Below are positions 34,010 through 43,759 of a stretch of 64,000 bases of DNA, piece by piece (position 1 is the first letter of the stretch; every line of letters begins with the position of its first letter). Source of the DNA: Bacteroidales bacterium (GTDB taxonomy: Bacteria > Bacteroidota > Bacteroidia > Bacteroidales > UBA932); assembly GCA_017561665.1 (NCBI GenBank), contig JAFZBQ010000034.1, positions 37,509-101,508 on the forward strand, given 5' to 3'. Both the position numbers and the translations under genes were made by a program. The notes beneath the pieces were generated by a model. The model did no database searches. It was not told where the DNA came from and worked only from the letters and a program-made list of their open reading frames with translations.

Positions 34010-37000
34010 AGAAAGCATATAAATATGCCATAATACTGCTTACGGTCCTGGCCGCGGTGCTTTTCTGCGCCTCGTTCTTCAAGCAGGACCCGGCGCTGGG
34101 CAAGCGCTCCGAAGCCCGCAAGGCAGAGCGTCACCTGATAGCGCGGGAGCACATTCTGGACCGGTACTGCAACGCCATCCTTTCCGGAAAGCAGAATCTG
34201 GACGAGGTCGCCGACCTGCCGGACGATATGGTGATATACCACTACAAGAGTGACACCCTGCACTGCTGGATGAACCAGTTCCCGGTGGCAAACGACGCGA
34301 TTTCCGCAGTGTATTCGCAATACCGGCTGCACCACCTGCTGGGTCCCGACCAGGTTTATACCTCGCCCCTGGCATATCTGGACAGCGACCAGACCTACAC
34401 CAATCTGGGTTCGGCCTGGTATTTCATAAAGACCTTCTGTCAGGATGAAGACGTTATAATAGGCGCCATCTGCATCAAGCGCGAGTATCCGCAGGAGAGT
34501 CTGGCCTACGCCAACGAGGTCAATCCAAAGCTCAAGCTGGACAAGCGGTTCACCACCGCCCCGCTGAGCGTTGCCAGCGGCGTAACGGTTAACAGCGCCT
34601 CCGGCAGGCCGTTGTTTTCTGTGGTGGAGACATCCCGTTCCCACTACAGCTACGGCGACTATCCCCTCCACTGGATTGCGATACTGCTGCTGGTGATAGC
34701 TGCTTTCCTGCTGCATCTTTCGCTGCGCAACAGCTATTCGCTGATGGCCTATCTGGGCATCATCACGCTGCTGGCGGTCTGGGCGCGGCACCTGGCGCAC
34801 ACCTGCGACCCGTCCGACCCCTTCTTCTCGCCGCTCACCTACGCCGGCAACAATATCCTGGATTCGCTGGCCAGCCTGCTGACCATCAACACATATATTT
34901 TCCTGGTGGCGATGGGGCTCTTTTTGATGAGGGTTCCGCTGCTCAAGTGGTACCGCCGGCAGGGCCGGCAGGGCAAAATCCTCTGCGCCGTGGTAAGCGT
35001 GGCGGTTACGGTGCTGCTGGCCGTGTACATCAACTACGCCTTGCGGTCGCTTATCTTCAACTCCAACATCTCCATCAACCTGGCCCGGGTCCACACCATC
35101 AGCATTTATTCCATCATCTGCCTGGTATCATTTGCGATGCTGTTCCTGGCGCTGCTGCATTCGCTGCAGCTGACCATCACCACAATCGCCGGCCGGCGCG
35201 TGCACAATGTTTCCTCCTGGAGCTTCCTGCTGCCCTATCTTGCGGTAGTTTCGCTTTACTGCACGCTGACAATCTACTCTACCAGCATCAAGAAGGAATA
35301 CAACAGCAACCGGGTATGGACAGACAAGCTCTCTATAGACCGCGACCTCTCGCTGGAGATGCAGCTGCGTATGGTAGAGAGCGGCATAAAGAGCGACCAG
35401 CTGATAGCGATGCTGAGCTTCTGGCCCAACGGCGGTACCGACATCATCCGCAACCGTATCCTGGAGCGCTATCTTTTCCGCAGCTTCTCGTCGCGCTACA
35501 ATCTTACCGTGACTACCTGCAACAGCGCCACCCAGCTTATCATAGACCGCAACACCCCCGCCGTAAACTGCTTTGGCTTCTACAGCGACGAGTTGCGCAA
35601 ATATGGGGTCCCGCTTATAAACGGCTCCAGCTTCTTCTTTATGAACAATTTCAACGGCAAGACCTCTTATCTTGGCCTGTTCACATACGTCAACTACGAC
35701 ACGCTGGAGGCGGCGAACCTCTACATAGAGATTGAGTCGCGGCTGGTTAGCGACAAGGGGACAAACATGTCGGCCATCCTTTTCAAGCAGTCGCCCGAGA
35801 CGGAGCTTCCCGCCTATTATTCATACGCCAAGTATTCCTCCGGCAGGCTGGTGTCCTATTCCGGCAAGGAGGCCTTCCCCACCACAATAGACGCCGACAG
35901 TTTCAAGCCGGGCTATTCGATGGTGCGCAGCGGCAAGACCATCCGCTTCATCAACAAGGTCTCCGACGACGATGTGGTCATCATCAGCCGCCCCGTGCCG
36001 GGCTTTATGCGCCATCTGGTGCTCTTCTCGTACCTGTTCCTGCTGTTCGGCCTGATACTGATTCCGGCCACTTCGCCGCTGCGCAAGAGCAAGATGCTCT
36101 CGATGCCGCGCAACTCTTACAAGCGGCGCATCACCGTATTGATGCTGCTCTCCATCCTGCTGTCGCTGGCCTGCGTGGGCATCGGCACAATCTATTTCAC
36201 GGTCAAACGCAACAAGTCGGCCAACGAGCGCAATATGGTAGGCAACATCCAGATTGTGCAGTCCACCCTATCGGAATACTGCCAGTATGCGCTGCGCTAC
36301 ACCGACATCAATACGCCGCAACTGCAGGAGGCCATGAAATCCATCTCCAACAGCACCGGCAACGAGATCAACATCTACGACACCCGCGGCCTGCTGGTGA
36401 CATCGACCCAGCCCGAGCTCTACAACCAGTCGGTTCTCGGCGCCCGTATGGACCACAAGGCCTACGACGCAATCGTAGAGAAGAACTTTATGAATTATAT
36501 CGGCCAGGAGAGCATCGCCGGCAATTCGTTCCAGTCGATTTATGCGCCGCTGTACAACATAGACGGCCGCCTGGTGGCAATTGTCGGAATTCCGCACGTC
36601 ACCGGCCAGTCGCAGTTCCAGCAGGAGGGCAGTATGATTGTGGCCAGCATCGTCAACCTATACCTCATCATACTGCTGGCAAGTATCCTGATAAGCCTGA
36701 TGCTGGCCAACTCCATTTCCCGGCCGCTGACCGAGATTAAGAAGTCTATGGAGAAGCTGCCGGGCAGCCGGAAGAAAGAGCACCTGGTATATCGCGAGGG
36801 CAAGGACGAAATCGGCACACTGGTGGCCGCCTACAACCGTATGGTGGACGAACTGGACGAGAGTACCCGCCAGCTGGCCCGCACGGAACGCGAGACGGCG
36901 TGGAAGGAGATGGCCCGCCAGATTGCCCACGAAATCAAGAACCCGCTGACGCCGATGCAGCTGAGCATACAGATGCTGCAGAAGCTAAAGAAGACGGGGG

Positions 37001-37563
37001 ACCCCAGGTGGGAGGCCAAGTTCGACGAGGTCAGCCGCTCGCTGCTGGATCAGATTGAGATTCTCTCCCGCACGGCGTCCGACTTCTCCACCCTGTCCAA
37101 ACTTCTCTCGAACGAGGCTGTCGCAAAAGAAGATCTGGTGGCGATTCTCAAGGAGGAGGAATCGCTCTACAGGTCTGCGGAGGGTGTCGAGGTCAAGCTT
37201 CAAACCGCTCTGGATTCCGCTCCGGTCAACATCCGCCGCCAGCAGATCATCCGCGCCTTTATGAACATAATCAGCAATGCCATTCAGGCGATTGGCGAAA
37301 AGGGCGGGCACGTGCTGCTCTCGCTGGACCGCGACGGTGAATCCTTCCGCATCAGCGTAGAGGACGACGGCCCCGGCGTAAAGGAGGCCGACGTCGAGAA
37401 GCTCTTCAGCCCCAACTTCACCACCAAGACCACCGGCAGCGGACTGGGCCTGGCCATCTGCAAGGATATTTTCGAGCAGAACGGCGGCACAATCCACTAC
37501 GAGAAGAGCCAGGCTTTGGGCGGTGCGTCATTCGTGGTGACCCTGCCCTGCGCCGCCGTCTAG
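34006..37563 (+). CDS. Large membrane sensor histidine kinase, NtrY-like
   Basis: 1185 residues. A first membrane helix at about 7-25, a large extracytoplasmic part, a cluster of helices at about 222-380, a second sensing region, further helices near 675 and 705-730, and a helix at about 885. HAMP-like linker about 895-950. The kinase core has phospho-acceptor His975 in IAHEIKNPL, N-box NIISNA (1086-1091), DDGPG (1119-1123) and GSGLGL (1144-1149). The stop lies 36 bases inside the convergent ComEA-like gene. No regulator gene is adjacent; the sigma-54-type regulator at 23788-24948 is a possible partner. Confidence 0.92.
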   Translation: MKKAYKYAIILLTVLAAVLFCASFFKQDPALGKRSEARKAERHLIAREHILDRYCNAILSGKQNLDEVADLPDDMVIYHYKSDTLHCWMNQFPVANDAISAVYSQYRLHHLLGPDQVYTSPLAYLDSDQTYTNLGSAWYFIKTFCQDEDVIIGAICIKREYPQESLAYANEVNPKLKLDKRFTTAPLSVASGVTVNSASGRPLFSVVETSRSHYSYGDYPLHWIAILLLVIAAFLLHLSLRNSYSLMAYLGIITLLAVWARHLAHTCDPSDPFFSPLTYAGNNILDSLASLLTINTYIFLVAMGLFLMRVPLLKWYRRQGRQGKILCAVVSVAVTVLLAVYINYALRSLIFNSNISINLARVHTISIYSIICLVSFAMLFLALLHSLQLTITTIAGRRVHNVSSWSFLLPYLAVVSLYCTLTIYSTSIKKEYNSNRVWTDKLSIDRDLSLEMQLRMVESGIKSDQLIAMLSFWPNGGTDIIRNRILERYLFRSFSSRYNLTVTTCNSATQLIIDRNTPAVNCFGFYSDELRKYGVPLINGSSFFFMNNFNGKTSYLGLFTYVNYDTLEAANLYIEIESRLVSDKGTNMSAILFKQSPETELPAYYSYAKYSSGRLVSYSGKEAFPTTIDADSFKPGYSMVRSGKTIRFINKVSDDDVVIISRPVPGFMRHLVLFSYLFLLFGLILIPATSPLRKSKMLSMPRNSYKRRITVLMLLSILLSLACVGIGTIYFTVKRNKSANERNMVGNIQIVQSTLSEYCQYALRYTDINTPQLQEAMKSISNSTGNEINIYDTRGLLVTSTQPELYNQSVLGARMDHKAYDAIVEKNFMNYIGQESIAGNSFQSIYAPLYNIDGRLVAIVGIPHVTGQSQFQQEGSMIVASIVNLYLIILLASILISLMLANSISRPLTEIKKSMEKLPGSRKKEHLVYREGKDEIGTLVAAYNRMVDELDESTRQLARTERETAWKEMARQIAHEIKNPLTPMQLSIQMLQKLKKTGDPRWEAKFDEVSRSLLDQIEILSRTASDFSTLSKLLSNEAVAKEDLVAILKEEESLYRSAEGVEVKLQTALDSAPVNIRRQQIIRAFMNIISNAIQAIGEKGGHVLLSLDRDGESFRISVEDDGPGVKEADVEKLFSPNFTTKTTGSGLGLAICKDIFEQNGGTIHYEKSQALGGASFVVTLPCAAV

Positions 37564-38583
37564 GTAGCCCAGCCGCGCGGCATCCGCAGCCTTTATTATC
37601 CCGTTTTCTACCAGGCCCTCCAGCGACCATGCCGCGGTGTCGGTTACCGATTTGTAACGGATGATGCCTTTGGCGGCATAGGAGCCTATATAGGGATGGC
37701 GCGACAGTTGGCTGCGGTCGGCGTCCCAGATGGTGAAGAAGGGCCTACCGCGGCCGACCTCGACCATCTTGGCAAAACCCTCCAGCCGTTCGGCGTCGAA
37801 GCCGTCGATTTCCAGCAGCTGCTCCTTGGATGTGAACACCCCGCCAAGACTTCGGCGGTATTCCAGGATCTTGTGGGCGTAGTAGGGGCCGATGCCGCGC
37901 AGCCCTATCAGGGCCAGGCTGTCGGCGGTGTTAAGGTCTAGCTTCCTGATCTTGATGTAGGGTTCCAGACGGGCATACATTGCACTGTCCACGACATACA
38001 TTTTGGCGAAGTCGCGGGGCGAGGTGTATTTGCCGCCCTTGTTGCGGTAGTTCTCTATGACCTGCGCCTGCCGTTCGCTGAATCCCAGGCGGACGAGGTC
38101 GGCGTGGGAAATGGTGTTGGGGTCGAACTGGAAGAGTTCGGGCTCCGGCTTTGGCTTGAGCTTCTCCGCAATCACCCGCCTCGAGTCGCTGTAGTCAGGT
38201 TCTTTCTGCGGTGCTATGCCCTTGGCGATGACTCCAGGTTCATGGTGCTTGGTGGATTCTTTTTTCAGATGCCCGATCTGGTCGGGCATGACGGCGTCGC
38301 CTCCACTGTTGCCAGTCCGGCCTCTCCCGTCATTGCCAGCCACTGTTCTCCCGTCATTGCCGGCCACTATTCTCCCGTCATTGCCGGCCTCTGTCCTCCC
38401 GTCATTGCCGACCTGATCGGCAATCTCTTGCTGGTTGCTTGATACATAAACCGTATCTACGCGATGCTCGCGGTTGTACTTAAATACATTTCCGGTAAAG
38501 ATGGCGGCCTGGAAGCCCAAGACCAGAAAAATTAAAGCCACAGCACCGGAGGCTGCAGCCTTTGAAAGTTTCTCTCGCTTCAT
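37528..38583 (-). CDS. ComEA-like helix-hairpin-helix protein with repeat insertion
   Basis: 351 residues. One N-terminal membrane anchor (about 12-32), a low-complexity linker, and several helix-hairpin-helix modules (about 150-340; LDLNTADSLALIGLRGIG is the ComEA signature). DNA-binding, envelope-anchored, facing the periplasm by analogy with ComEA, the DNA-uptake receptor; the role in Bacteroidota is not established. Residues about 53-105 consist of GNDGR-type repeats (AGNDGR repeated) encoded by the dispersed palindrome element. Downstream of rsmI by 28 bases. Confidence 0.85.
   Translation of the reverse strand: MKREKLSKAAASGAVALIFLVLGFQAAIFTGNVFKYNREHRVDTVYVSSNQQEIADQVGNDGRTEAGNDGRIVAGNDGRTVAGNDGRGRTGNSGGDAVMPDQIGHLKKESTKHHEPGVIAKGIAPQKEPDYSDSRRVIAEKLKPKPEPELFQFDPNTISHADLVRLGFSERQAQVIENYRNKGGKYTSPRDFAKMYVVDSAMYARLEPYIKIRKLDLNTADSLALIGLRGIGPYYAHKILEYRRSLGGVFTSKEQLLEIDGFDAERLEGFAKMVEVGRGRPFFTIWDADRSQLSRHPYIGSYAAKGIIRYKSVTDTAAWSLEGLVENGIIKAADAARLGYLDGGAGQGHHE
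38268..38424 (-). repeat. In-frame palindrome and 24-base AATGAC repeats inside the ComEA-like gene
   Basis: On the coding (minus) strand: ATTGCCGA-TCAGG-TCGGCAAT (38424-38404), then about four 24-base units containing GGCAATGACGGGAG, closing with a second palindrome GCCCGA-CCAGA-TCGGGC (38287-38271). The insertion keeps frame and gives the GNDGR repeats. Same plan as at 32876 and 56830. Confidence 0.85.
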
Positions 38584-38611
38584 ACCTCACATTTAAGATG
38601 TTAAACTTGAT

Positions 38612-39289
38612 TTACCTGCCGCCGCAACCCGCGACGACAATCACAATCTCCCCTTTTGGCGGATGGTCGGTGAAATACTTGCACAGATACTCCAGGGTAC
38701 CTCTGACGGTGGTGTCGAATTTCTTGCTGATCTCCCGGCTCACCGATGCCGGACGATCAGGCCCGAACGCCTCAGAAAGATTGGCCAGTGTGCGAGCCAG
38801 CCGCAGCGGCGATTCGTAGAAGATCATCGTCCTCCGCTCCTCAGAAAGCTCTTTGAGCCTTGTCTGGCGCCCCTTCTTGAGCGGCAGAAATCCCTCGAAG
38901 CAGAAACGGTCGCACGGCAGTCCCGAATTTACCAGCGCCGGGATGCAGGCGGTGGCGCCGGGGAGCGTCTCCACCTCGATACCGGCCTCGGCACAAGTAC
39001 GCGCCAGCAAAAATCCCGGGTCGCTGATGCCGGGGGTGCCGGCGTCGGAAATCAGCGCCACCGAAAGGCCCGCCAGAATCTTCTCCCTGATGCGTGAGAC
39101 CGTCTCGTGCTCGTTCCACTTGTGGTGGCTTTCGGCGTGCGTGGTGATGCCGAAATGCTTGAGCAGCACGCCGCTGGTGCGGGTATCCTCTGCAAGTATC
39201 AAATCTACATTTTGCAACACCTCAACGGCCCTAGGCGTCATATCGCCAAGGTTGCCGACGGGAGTTGGAACAATGTAGAGTTTTGACAT
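38612..39289 (-). CDS. rsmI: 16S rRNA (cytidine1402-2'-O)-methyltransferase
   Basis: 225 residues. Tetrapyrrole-methylase fold: PTPVGNLGDMTPRAVEVL, AEDTRTSG, SDAGTPGISDPG, and LPGATACIPALVNSGLP. Normal RsmI in this phylum is close to this size. Modifies C1402 in the ribosomal P site together with RsmH. First gene of a leftward pair with the ComEA-like gene; divergent from tdk. Confidence 0.95.
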   Translation of the reverse strand: MSKLYIVPTPVGNLGDMTPRAVEVLQNVDLILAEDTRTSGVLLKHFGITTHAESHHKWNEHETVSRIREKILAGLSVALISDAGTPGISDPGFLLARTCAEAGIEVETLPGATACIPALVNSGLPCDRFCFEGFLPLKKGRQTRLKELSEERRTMIFYESPLRLARTLANLSEAFGPDRPASVSREISKKFDTTVRGTLEYLCKYFTDHPPKGEIVIVVAGCGGR

Positions 39290-39297
39290 TTTTGTGT

Positions 39298-39305
39298 TAT
39301 ATTTG
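39298..39305 (+). promoter_or_regulatory. -7 promoter box of tdk
   Basis: TATATTTG fits TAnnTTTG, 37 bases before the tdk ATG. It overlaps the region used by the divergent rsmI promoter (39319-39326), so the two may compete. Confidence 0.55.
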
Positions 39306-39318
39306 TTTCACCTATCTA

Positions 39319-39326
39319 CAAAGATA
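39319..39326 (-). promoter_or_regulatory. -7 promoter box of rsmI
   Basis: TATCTTTG on the minus strand fits TAnnTTTG, 29 bases before the rsmI ATG at 39289. Confidence 0.5.
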
Positions 39327-39342
39327 AATATTTTACCACGAT

Positions 39343-39930
39343 ATGTTCATAGAGAACACAAAAACGCCCGGCTGGATCGAGGTCATCTGCGGATCGATGT
39401 TTTCCGGCAAGACAGAAGAGCTGATACGGCGCCTGCGCCGCGCACAGTTTGCAAATCTGCGCGTGGAGATATTCAAACCGGCCATCGACACCCGCTACTC
39501 AGAAGAGGAAGTCGTGTCGCACCAGGGCAACTCCATACTCTCCACCCCGGTGGATTCCAGCTCCAGCATAATCATGCTGGCGGGCAATGTCGATGTCGTG
39601 GGCATAGACGAGGCCCAGTTCTTTGACGAAGGTATCGTGGATGTAGTGCAGAAACTCGCCCTGAGCGGTATCAGGGTTATCGTAGCGGGTCTGGATATGG
39701 ATTTCCGCGGCAAGCCTTTCGGGCCTATGCCGGCGCTTATGGCTGTGGCCGAATATGTCACCAAGGTGCACGCAATATGCGTCCGCTACGGCGATCCCGC
39801 AAACGTATCGCACCGCCTGATAGCCAGCGAAAAACTGGTGGAGTTGGGAGAAAAGCAGACCTACGAGCCCCTCTGCCGCCACTGCTACGCAAAAGCGATG
39901 GCAGAGGCGGACGAAGCTAATAAAGCTTAA
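39343..39930 (+). CDS. tdk: Thymidine kinase (type II)
   Basis: 195 residues. P-loop [11 protein letters not shown], Walker B-like GIDEAQFF, and lasso region with [11 protein letters not shown]. Salvages thymidine to dTMP. The first zinc-binding pair, usually CxxC, reads CVRYG here (Cys then Tyr), so the zinc site is altered while the second pair (CRHC) is kept. The 3' end overlaps the convergent 5'-nucleotidase gene by 14 bases. Confidence 0.95.
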   Translation: MFIENTKTPGWIEVICGSMFSGKTEELIRRLRRAQFANLRVEIFKPAIDTRYSEEEVVSHQGNSILSTPVDSSSSIIMLAGNVDVVGIDEAQFFDEGIVDVVQKLALSGIRVIVAGLDMDFRGKPFGPMPALMAVAEYVTKVHAICVRYGDPANVSHRLIASEKLVELGEKQTYEPLCRHCYAKAMAEADEANKA

Positions 39931-40741
39931 GTTCCCCTATTTCTATTCCTTTGCAACCGGCCTGCACGATGGGCACCAGTTCACCGTCCAGGTTCTCTAC
40001 CTCCAACGGTTCCTTGAGGAACGTGTGGCTGTGACCGCCGATTATGAAGTCGATGTTGCGGGAGTTGGCAGCCATTATCTGGTCGGACGGGTTCTGCTCG
40101 TTGCCGCCGTCATATCCCAGGTGCGAGAGCAGTATCACCAGGTCGCATTTTTTCTGCTTCTTGAGATACTCGGCCCATTCATTGACCACCTCTATGGTGT
40201 TGAGTTGCTCCATTCCCTCGATATTCTGGGCAGCCACCATCCCTTTCAAACGTACGGTAGCTCCTATGATACCTATCTTGTAGCCGCCGCGCTTGATTAT
40301 TGTGTATGGCTTTACATACGGCTCCAGCGGGGTCCCGGCAAAATCGTAGTTACAGCAAAGCGTAGGGTATTTGGCCTCTGAAATGCGGCGGGCGAACTCG
40401 GCCTGGCCGTTATCGTACTCGTGGTTGCCGATGGCCACTGCATCGTAGCCCATCAGATTCATAAGGTCGCGTTCCAGGTCACCGCCGCCGATGTTGAAGT
40501 AGGGCGTGCCCTGGTTGTAATCGCCGGCATCCAGCAGCAGCACCTTATTCCTGCCGTACTCTGCCCGGACACTGTCGATAAAGTACAGCCTGCGCTCCAC
40601 GCCGCCACTGCCGGCGTTTCTACCGGTACGGACGGGCTCTATCTGGCTGTGGGTGTCGTTGGTATGAAGGATCACCAGCTTCTGGGCTTTGGCCGGCAGC
40701 AGCGCCGCCATCAGCATCAAGGATATAAATATGCGCTTCAT
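39917..40741 (-). CDS. 5'-nucleotidase, metallophosphoesterase half
   Basis: 274 residues. Signal peptide ([19 protein letters not shown]). Metal ligands in HTNDTHS, GDYNQG, GNHEYD and GGHSHTF. This is only the N-terminal catalytic domain of UshA-type 5'-nucleotidases; the substrate-binding C-terminal domain is a separate gene one base upstream. The periplasmic pair would hydrolyse nucleotides or UDP-sugars. Split arrangements of this kind occur in Bacteroides relatives. Confidence 0.9.
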   Translation of the reverse strand: MKRIFISLMLMAALLPAKAQKLVILHTNDTHSQIEPVRTGRNAGSGGVERRLYFIDSVRAEYGRNKVLLLDAGDYNQGTPYFNIGGGDLERDLMNLMGYDAVAIGNHEYDNGQAEFARRISEAKYPTLCCNYDFAGTPLEPYVKPYTIIKRGGYKIGIIGATVRLKGMVAAQNIEGMEQLNTIEVVNEWAEYLKKQKKCDLVILLSHLGYDGGNEQNPSDQIMAANSRNIDFIIGGHSHTFLKEPLEVENLDGELVPIVQAGCKGIEIGELKLY

Positions 40742-40742
40742 A

Positions 40743-41498
40743 CTACTTCTTGATTGGATTGGTTATTACTACACGGCCGTCGGTGGTCAAATCCAGCGTC
40801 TTGCCGGCCGCCATGGCCTCTCGCATTTCCGACATAATGACATCCCTGAGGAGAATACCCGTATCGCGACGCATTATGATGCCGTCGCCCCAGTCGATGC
40901 CGTCGCCGCCGGTCACCAGGAAATCTATGGTGGCGACCCTGTAATTCCTGCGGTAATCGAGTTTGCTGCCGCCGACGGTGCATTCAACCAGGCGGTCGCC
41001 GTCTATCTTCATACGGACGCCGGACAGTGGCTCAAGCTTGTTCTTGCGCGCCATCCTGTGAAGGAGGGCCTCCATCTCCCTCCCGTCCACATCCAGGATT
41101 GTCAGGTAATTGTTGAACGGGAAGATGGAGAAGACATCGTATACTCGAACCGCTCCTTTCGGCAGGTCGGTGCGGATGCCGCCAAAGTTCAGCATGGCAA
41201 TATCGATCTGTTCACCGGTATACTTCTCTGCAAAACTGCGAACCGCATCCACGGAGTAGTTGCTCAAAGGGCTTTCGGGCGAATATTTGGAATAAACATC
41301 CTTGCTGTAGCAGACAATCTCCTGCAGCGGCGCCATCAGCGAATCGTATTTGGCAATTGCCACATCTACTTGCGATTCACAGTCGCGGTCGTAGGCGTCG
41401 GTCAGTTCGTGGTATTCCCACGAATACTGGCTGTAACCCTTTGGGTGGCAGGCGCAAAGTGCTATTGCAAACGCCGCCAGAATCAATGCTCTTTTCAT
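40743..41498 (-). CDS. 5'-nucleotidase, C-terminal domain as a separate lipoprotein
   Basis: 251 residues from the ATG giving MKRALILAAFAIALCAC, a lipoprotein signal (Cys17); 19 in-frame codons upstream lie inside the permease gene and are rejected. The rest matches the 5_nucleotid_C domain: SNYSVDAVRSFAE, MLNFGGIRTDLPKG, DVFSIFPFNN and LVTGGDG. Supplies the nucleotide-binding half for the catalytic protein encoded one base downstream. Confidence 0.88.
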   Translation of the reverse strand: MKRALILAAFAIALCACHPKGYSQYSWEYHELTDAYDRDCESQVDVAIAKYDSLMAPLQEIVCYSKDVYSKYSPESPLSNYSVDAVRSFAEKYTGEQIDIAMLNFGGIRTDLPKGAVRVYDVFSIFPFNNYLTILDVDGREMEALLHRMARKNKLEPLSGVRMKIDGDRLVECTVGGSKLDYRRNYRVATIDFLVTGGDGIDWGDGIIMRRDTGILLRDVIMSEMREAMAAGKTLDLTTDGRVVITNPIKK

Positions 41499-41499
41499 C

Positions 41500-42855
41500 T
41501 TAGTCTTTGTATTTGAGCCATTTGAACAGATCCTTGAAGGTTGCCTTCTTGCCATAGGTAAGGATACCGACCTTGTAGATTTTGGCCGATATGTAGGCGA
41601 AAATCACGAACGTGAGCGCCAGCAGCAATATCGAAAGGATAAGCTGCCAGGCCGGCACGACCCCGAACGGAATGCGGGCCAGCATCACCATAGGCGATGT
41701 GAACGGGATTATGGAAGCCCATACGCTCAGCTGGCTGCTGGGATGCTGGAAGGTATGCAGCATGATGAACAGACCTATCATCAGCGGGATGGTGATCGGC
41801 AGAGAAAGCTGATTGGTGTCGGCCTCGTTGTCCACGGCCGAACCCACCGCGGCAAACATGGCGGCATACAGCAGGTAACCCAGAATGAAATAGATGAGGA
41901 AGCAGAGCAGGATCTGCCCGATGTTGATCTGTGAAATCTGATCCATAACGGATGCTATTTCTCCCAGGTCGCCCATATCCACCGGATTCACATTGGCGTC
42001 CGACAGAGGCGATTCGGTCATAGCTGCAGTTGCTTCGGCCACCTTGTCGGCCATCTTGCTGGAGACAACCCCGCTCAGGCCCATCGCAACTCCGCCCAGC
42101 AGCAACACCCAGATTGCAAACTGGGTGAGCGCAACCAGCGCTACGCCTATTATCTTGCCCATCATCAGTTCGAACGACGATACACTGGAGACGATGACTT
42201 CCACTATGCGGTTGGTCTTCTCTTCTATTACGCCGCGCATCACCATAGATCCGAACAGGAACACGAACATATAGATCAAAAAGCTGAGGACATACGCAAT
42301 GATCATATACATCTCCACGCTGTCCTTCTTCTCCTTGCCCGAGTTGTCCAGAGTGTAGGCGTCAATCTTGACGTCGCTGCGCACTTGGTCCATGATCTGG
42401 TCAAAGTTGTCGATATCGAGGTTTTTGAGTTTGCGGTCGCGAAGGGCCGTCGATACAGCCTTTTCCACGTCCGACTTGGCCTCCATCCCCAGAGGCTCCT
42501 TGGAGTATGCCGTCACGCTGGCGTTACCGGCCGAATCCAGTGGCGATACGTACAGCACGGTGGAGGATTCAAATGTGGCAAAACTCTGTTTGAGGCTCTC
42601 CTGAGTGGTTTCTACGGGGAGAAAACGGTACTCGGTGTGGGAATCGCTCTCCAGATAATTCTGGAGCAGTCCGGTGCCGTCCACAATGGAAATCACCTGG
42701 CGGTCACCGCCCTTGTAGAGGCTTATCATCACCGGCACCACCATCAGCGCCGCCATGAGCAGCGGGGTGAGGATGGTAAGCAGAATGAAAGATTTCTTCT
42801 TGACTCTGGTAGAGTATTCACGACCTATAATGAGGCCTATATTGCTGAGTTTCAT
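41500..42855 (-). CDS. ABC-2 type exporter permease (NatB-like)
   Basis: 451 residues. One N-terminal membrane helix (about 24-48), a large extracytoplasmic part (about 50-180), then five or six helices, and a cytoplasmic tail. Layout and EYSTRVKKKSFI start are those of NatB/ABC-2 permeases. Overlaps the ATPase gene by 4 bases. Substrate unknown; sodium or drug export is known for relatives. Confidence 0.85.
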   Translation of the reverse strand: MKLSNIGLIIGREYSTRVKKKSFILLTILTPLLMAALMVVPVMISLYKGGDRQVISIVDGTGLLQNYLESDSHTEYRFLPVETTQESLKQSFATFESSTVLYVSPLDSAGNASVTAYSKEPLGMEAKSDVEKAVSTALRDRKLKNLDIDNFDQIMDQVRSDVKIDAYTLDNSGKEKKDSVEMYMIIAYVLSFLIYMFVFLFGSMVMRGVIEEKTNRIVEVIVSSVSSFELMMGKIIGVALVALTQFAIWVLLLGGVAMGLSGVVSSKMADKVAEATAAMTESPLSDANVNPVDMGDLGEIASVMDQISQINIGQILLCFLIYFILGYLLYAAMFAAVGSAVDNEADTNQLSLPITIPLMIGLFIMLHTFQHPSSQLSVWASIIPFTSPMVMLARIPFGVVPAWQLILSILLLALTFVIFAYISAKIYKVGILTYGKKATFKDLFKWLKYKD

Positions 42856-43754
42856 TTCTGTGAGTCGCTAACGAGTTTGATAAAAATGTCGTTCATACGG
42901 GGAACCATCTTCTTTACGGAGATGATTTCCGACCCGGAGGCTGCCAGTTCGGCAAGGACATCCTTCATGGCGAAGCCGTCGGTTACATCCAGCACTGCGC
43001 GGCTGTGGTCGCGCAGTTCCTCGTTAAGGTTGGAGGTGTATGTCCTGCCCGTCACAGGGCCGCCTTTGTAGAGCACCTCAACCTGATTGGTGCCGTAGCG
43101 CTCCCGGACGTCGTCGGTGGCGCCGGTTACAACCACGTGCGACTTGTTGATGAGGGCGATGTTGTCGCAGAGTTCCTCCACCGACTCCATATTGTGGGTG
43201 GAGAGGATCACGGTGGCGCCCTCGTCCTTAAGCTGCAGAATCTCGTTGCGGATGGTCTGCGCGTTCACGGGGTCAAAGCCGGAGAAGGGTTCGTCCAGAA
43301 TCAGGAGCTTGGGTTTGTGAACCACGGTGGCTATGAACTGCACCTTCTGGGCCATACCCTTACTAAGTTCCTCCACCTTCTTGTTCCACCAGCTCTGGAT
43401 CTTGAACTTGACGAACCATTTGCGCAGCTCGCTCTCTGCCTGGGCCTTGCTAAGACCTTTGAGGCGGGCCAGGTACATCATCTGTTCGCCGACCTTCATC
43501 TTCTTGTAAAGGCCGCGCTCTTCCGGCAAATAGCCGATCTTACGCACGAACTCGTCGTCCACCGCCTTGCCGTCGAAATATACACGGCCGTCGGTGGGGA
43601 TGGTGATGCGGTTGATGATGCGGATAAGGGTGGTCTTGCCGGCGCCGTTGGGACCCAGCAGACCGAATATCTTGCCGTCCGGCACCTCAATGGAGACATT
43701 GTCCAGCGCGGTGAAATTGCCGAACTTCTTGGTTATGTTCTTACACTCAAGCAT
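42852..43754 (-). CDS. ABC transporter ATP-binding protein (NatA-like)
   Basis: 300 residues. Walker A GPNGAGKTT, Q-loop LPEERG, signature region LSKGMAQKVQ (in place of LSGGQ), Walker B LLILDEPFSGFDP, and switch His in LSTHNM. A C-terminal extension of about 85 residues is typical of NatA-type subunits. Pairs with the permease by 4-base overlap; lies 5 bases after the fumarase gene. Confidence 0.92.
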   Translation of the reverse strand: MLECKNITKKFGNFTALDNVSIEVPDGKIFGLLGPNGAGKTTLIRIINRITIPTDGRVYFDGKAVDDEFVRKIGYLPEERGLYKKMKVGEQMMYLARLKGLSKAQAESELRKWFVKFKIQSWWNKKVEELSKGMAQKVQFIATVVHKPKLLILDEPFSGFDPVNAQTIRNEILQLKDEGATVILSTHNMESVEELCDNIALINKSHVVVTGATDDVRERYGTNQVEVLYKGGPVTGRTYTSNLNEELRDHSRAVLDVTDGFAMKDVLAELAASGSEIISVKKMVPRMNDIFIKLVSDSQK

Positions 43755-43759
43755 ATCTG

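Noticed and set aside
33961-35094. A 377-codon open frame on the minus strand
   Set aside because: It is antisense to the 5' part of the large kinase gene and has no signal, domain or start context.
38268-38424. Regular short repeats that could suggest a CRISPR array
   Set aside because: The period is 24 bases with no distinct spacers, the repeats keep the reading frame of the ComEA-like gene, and no cas gene is present.
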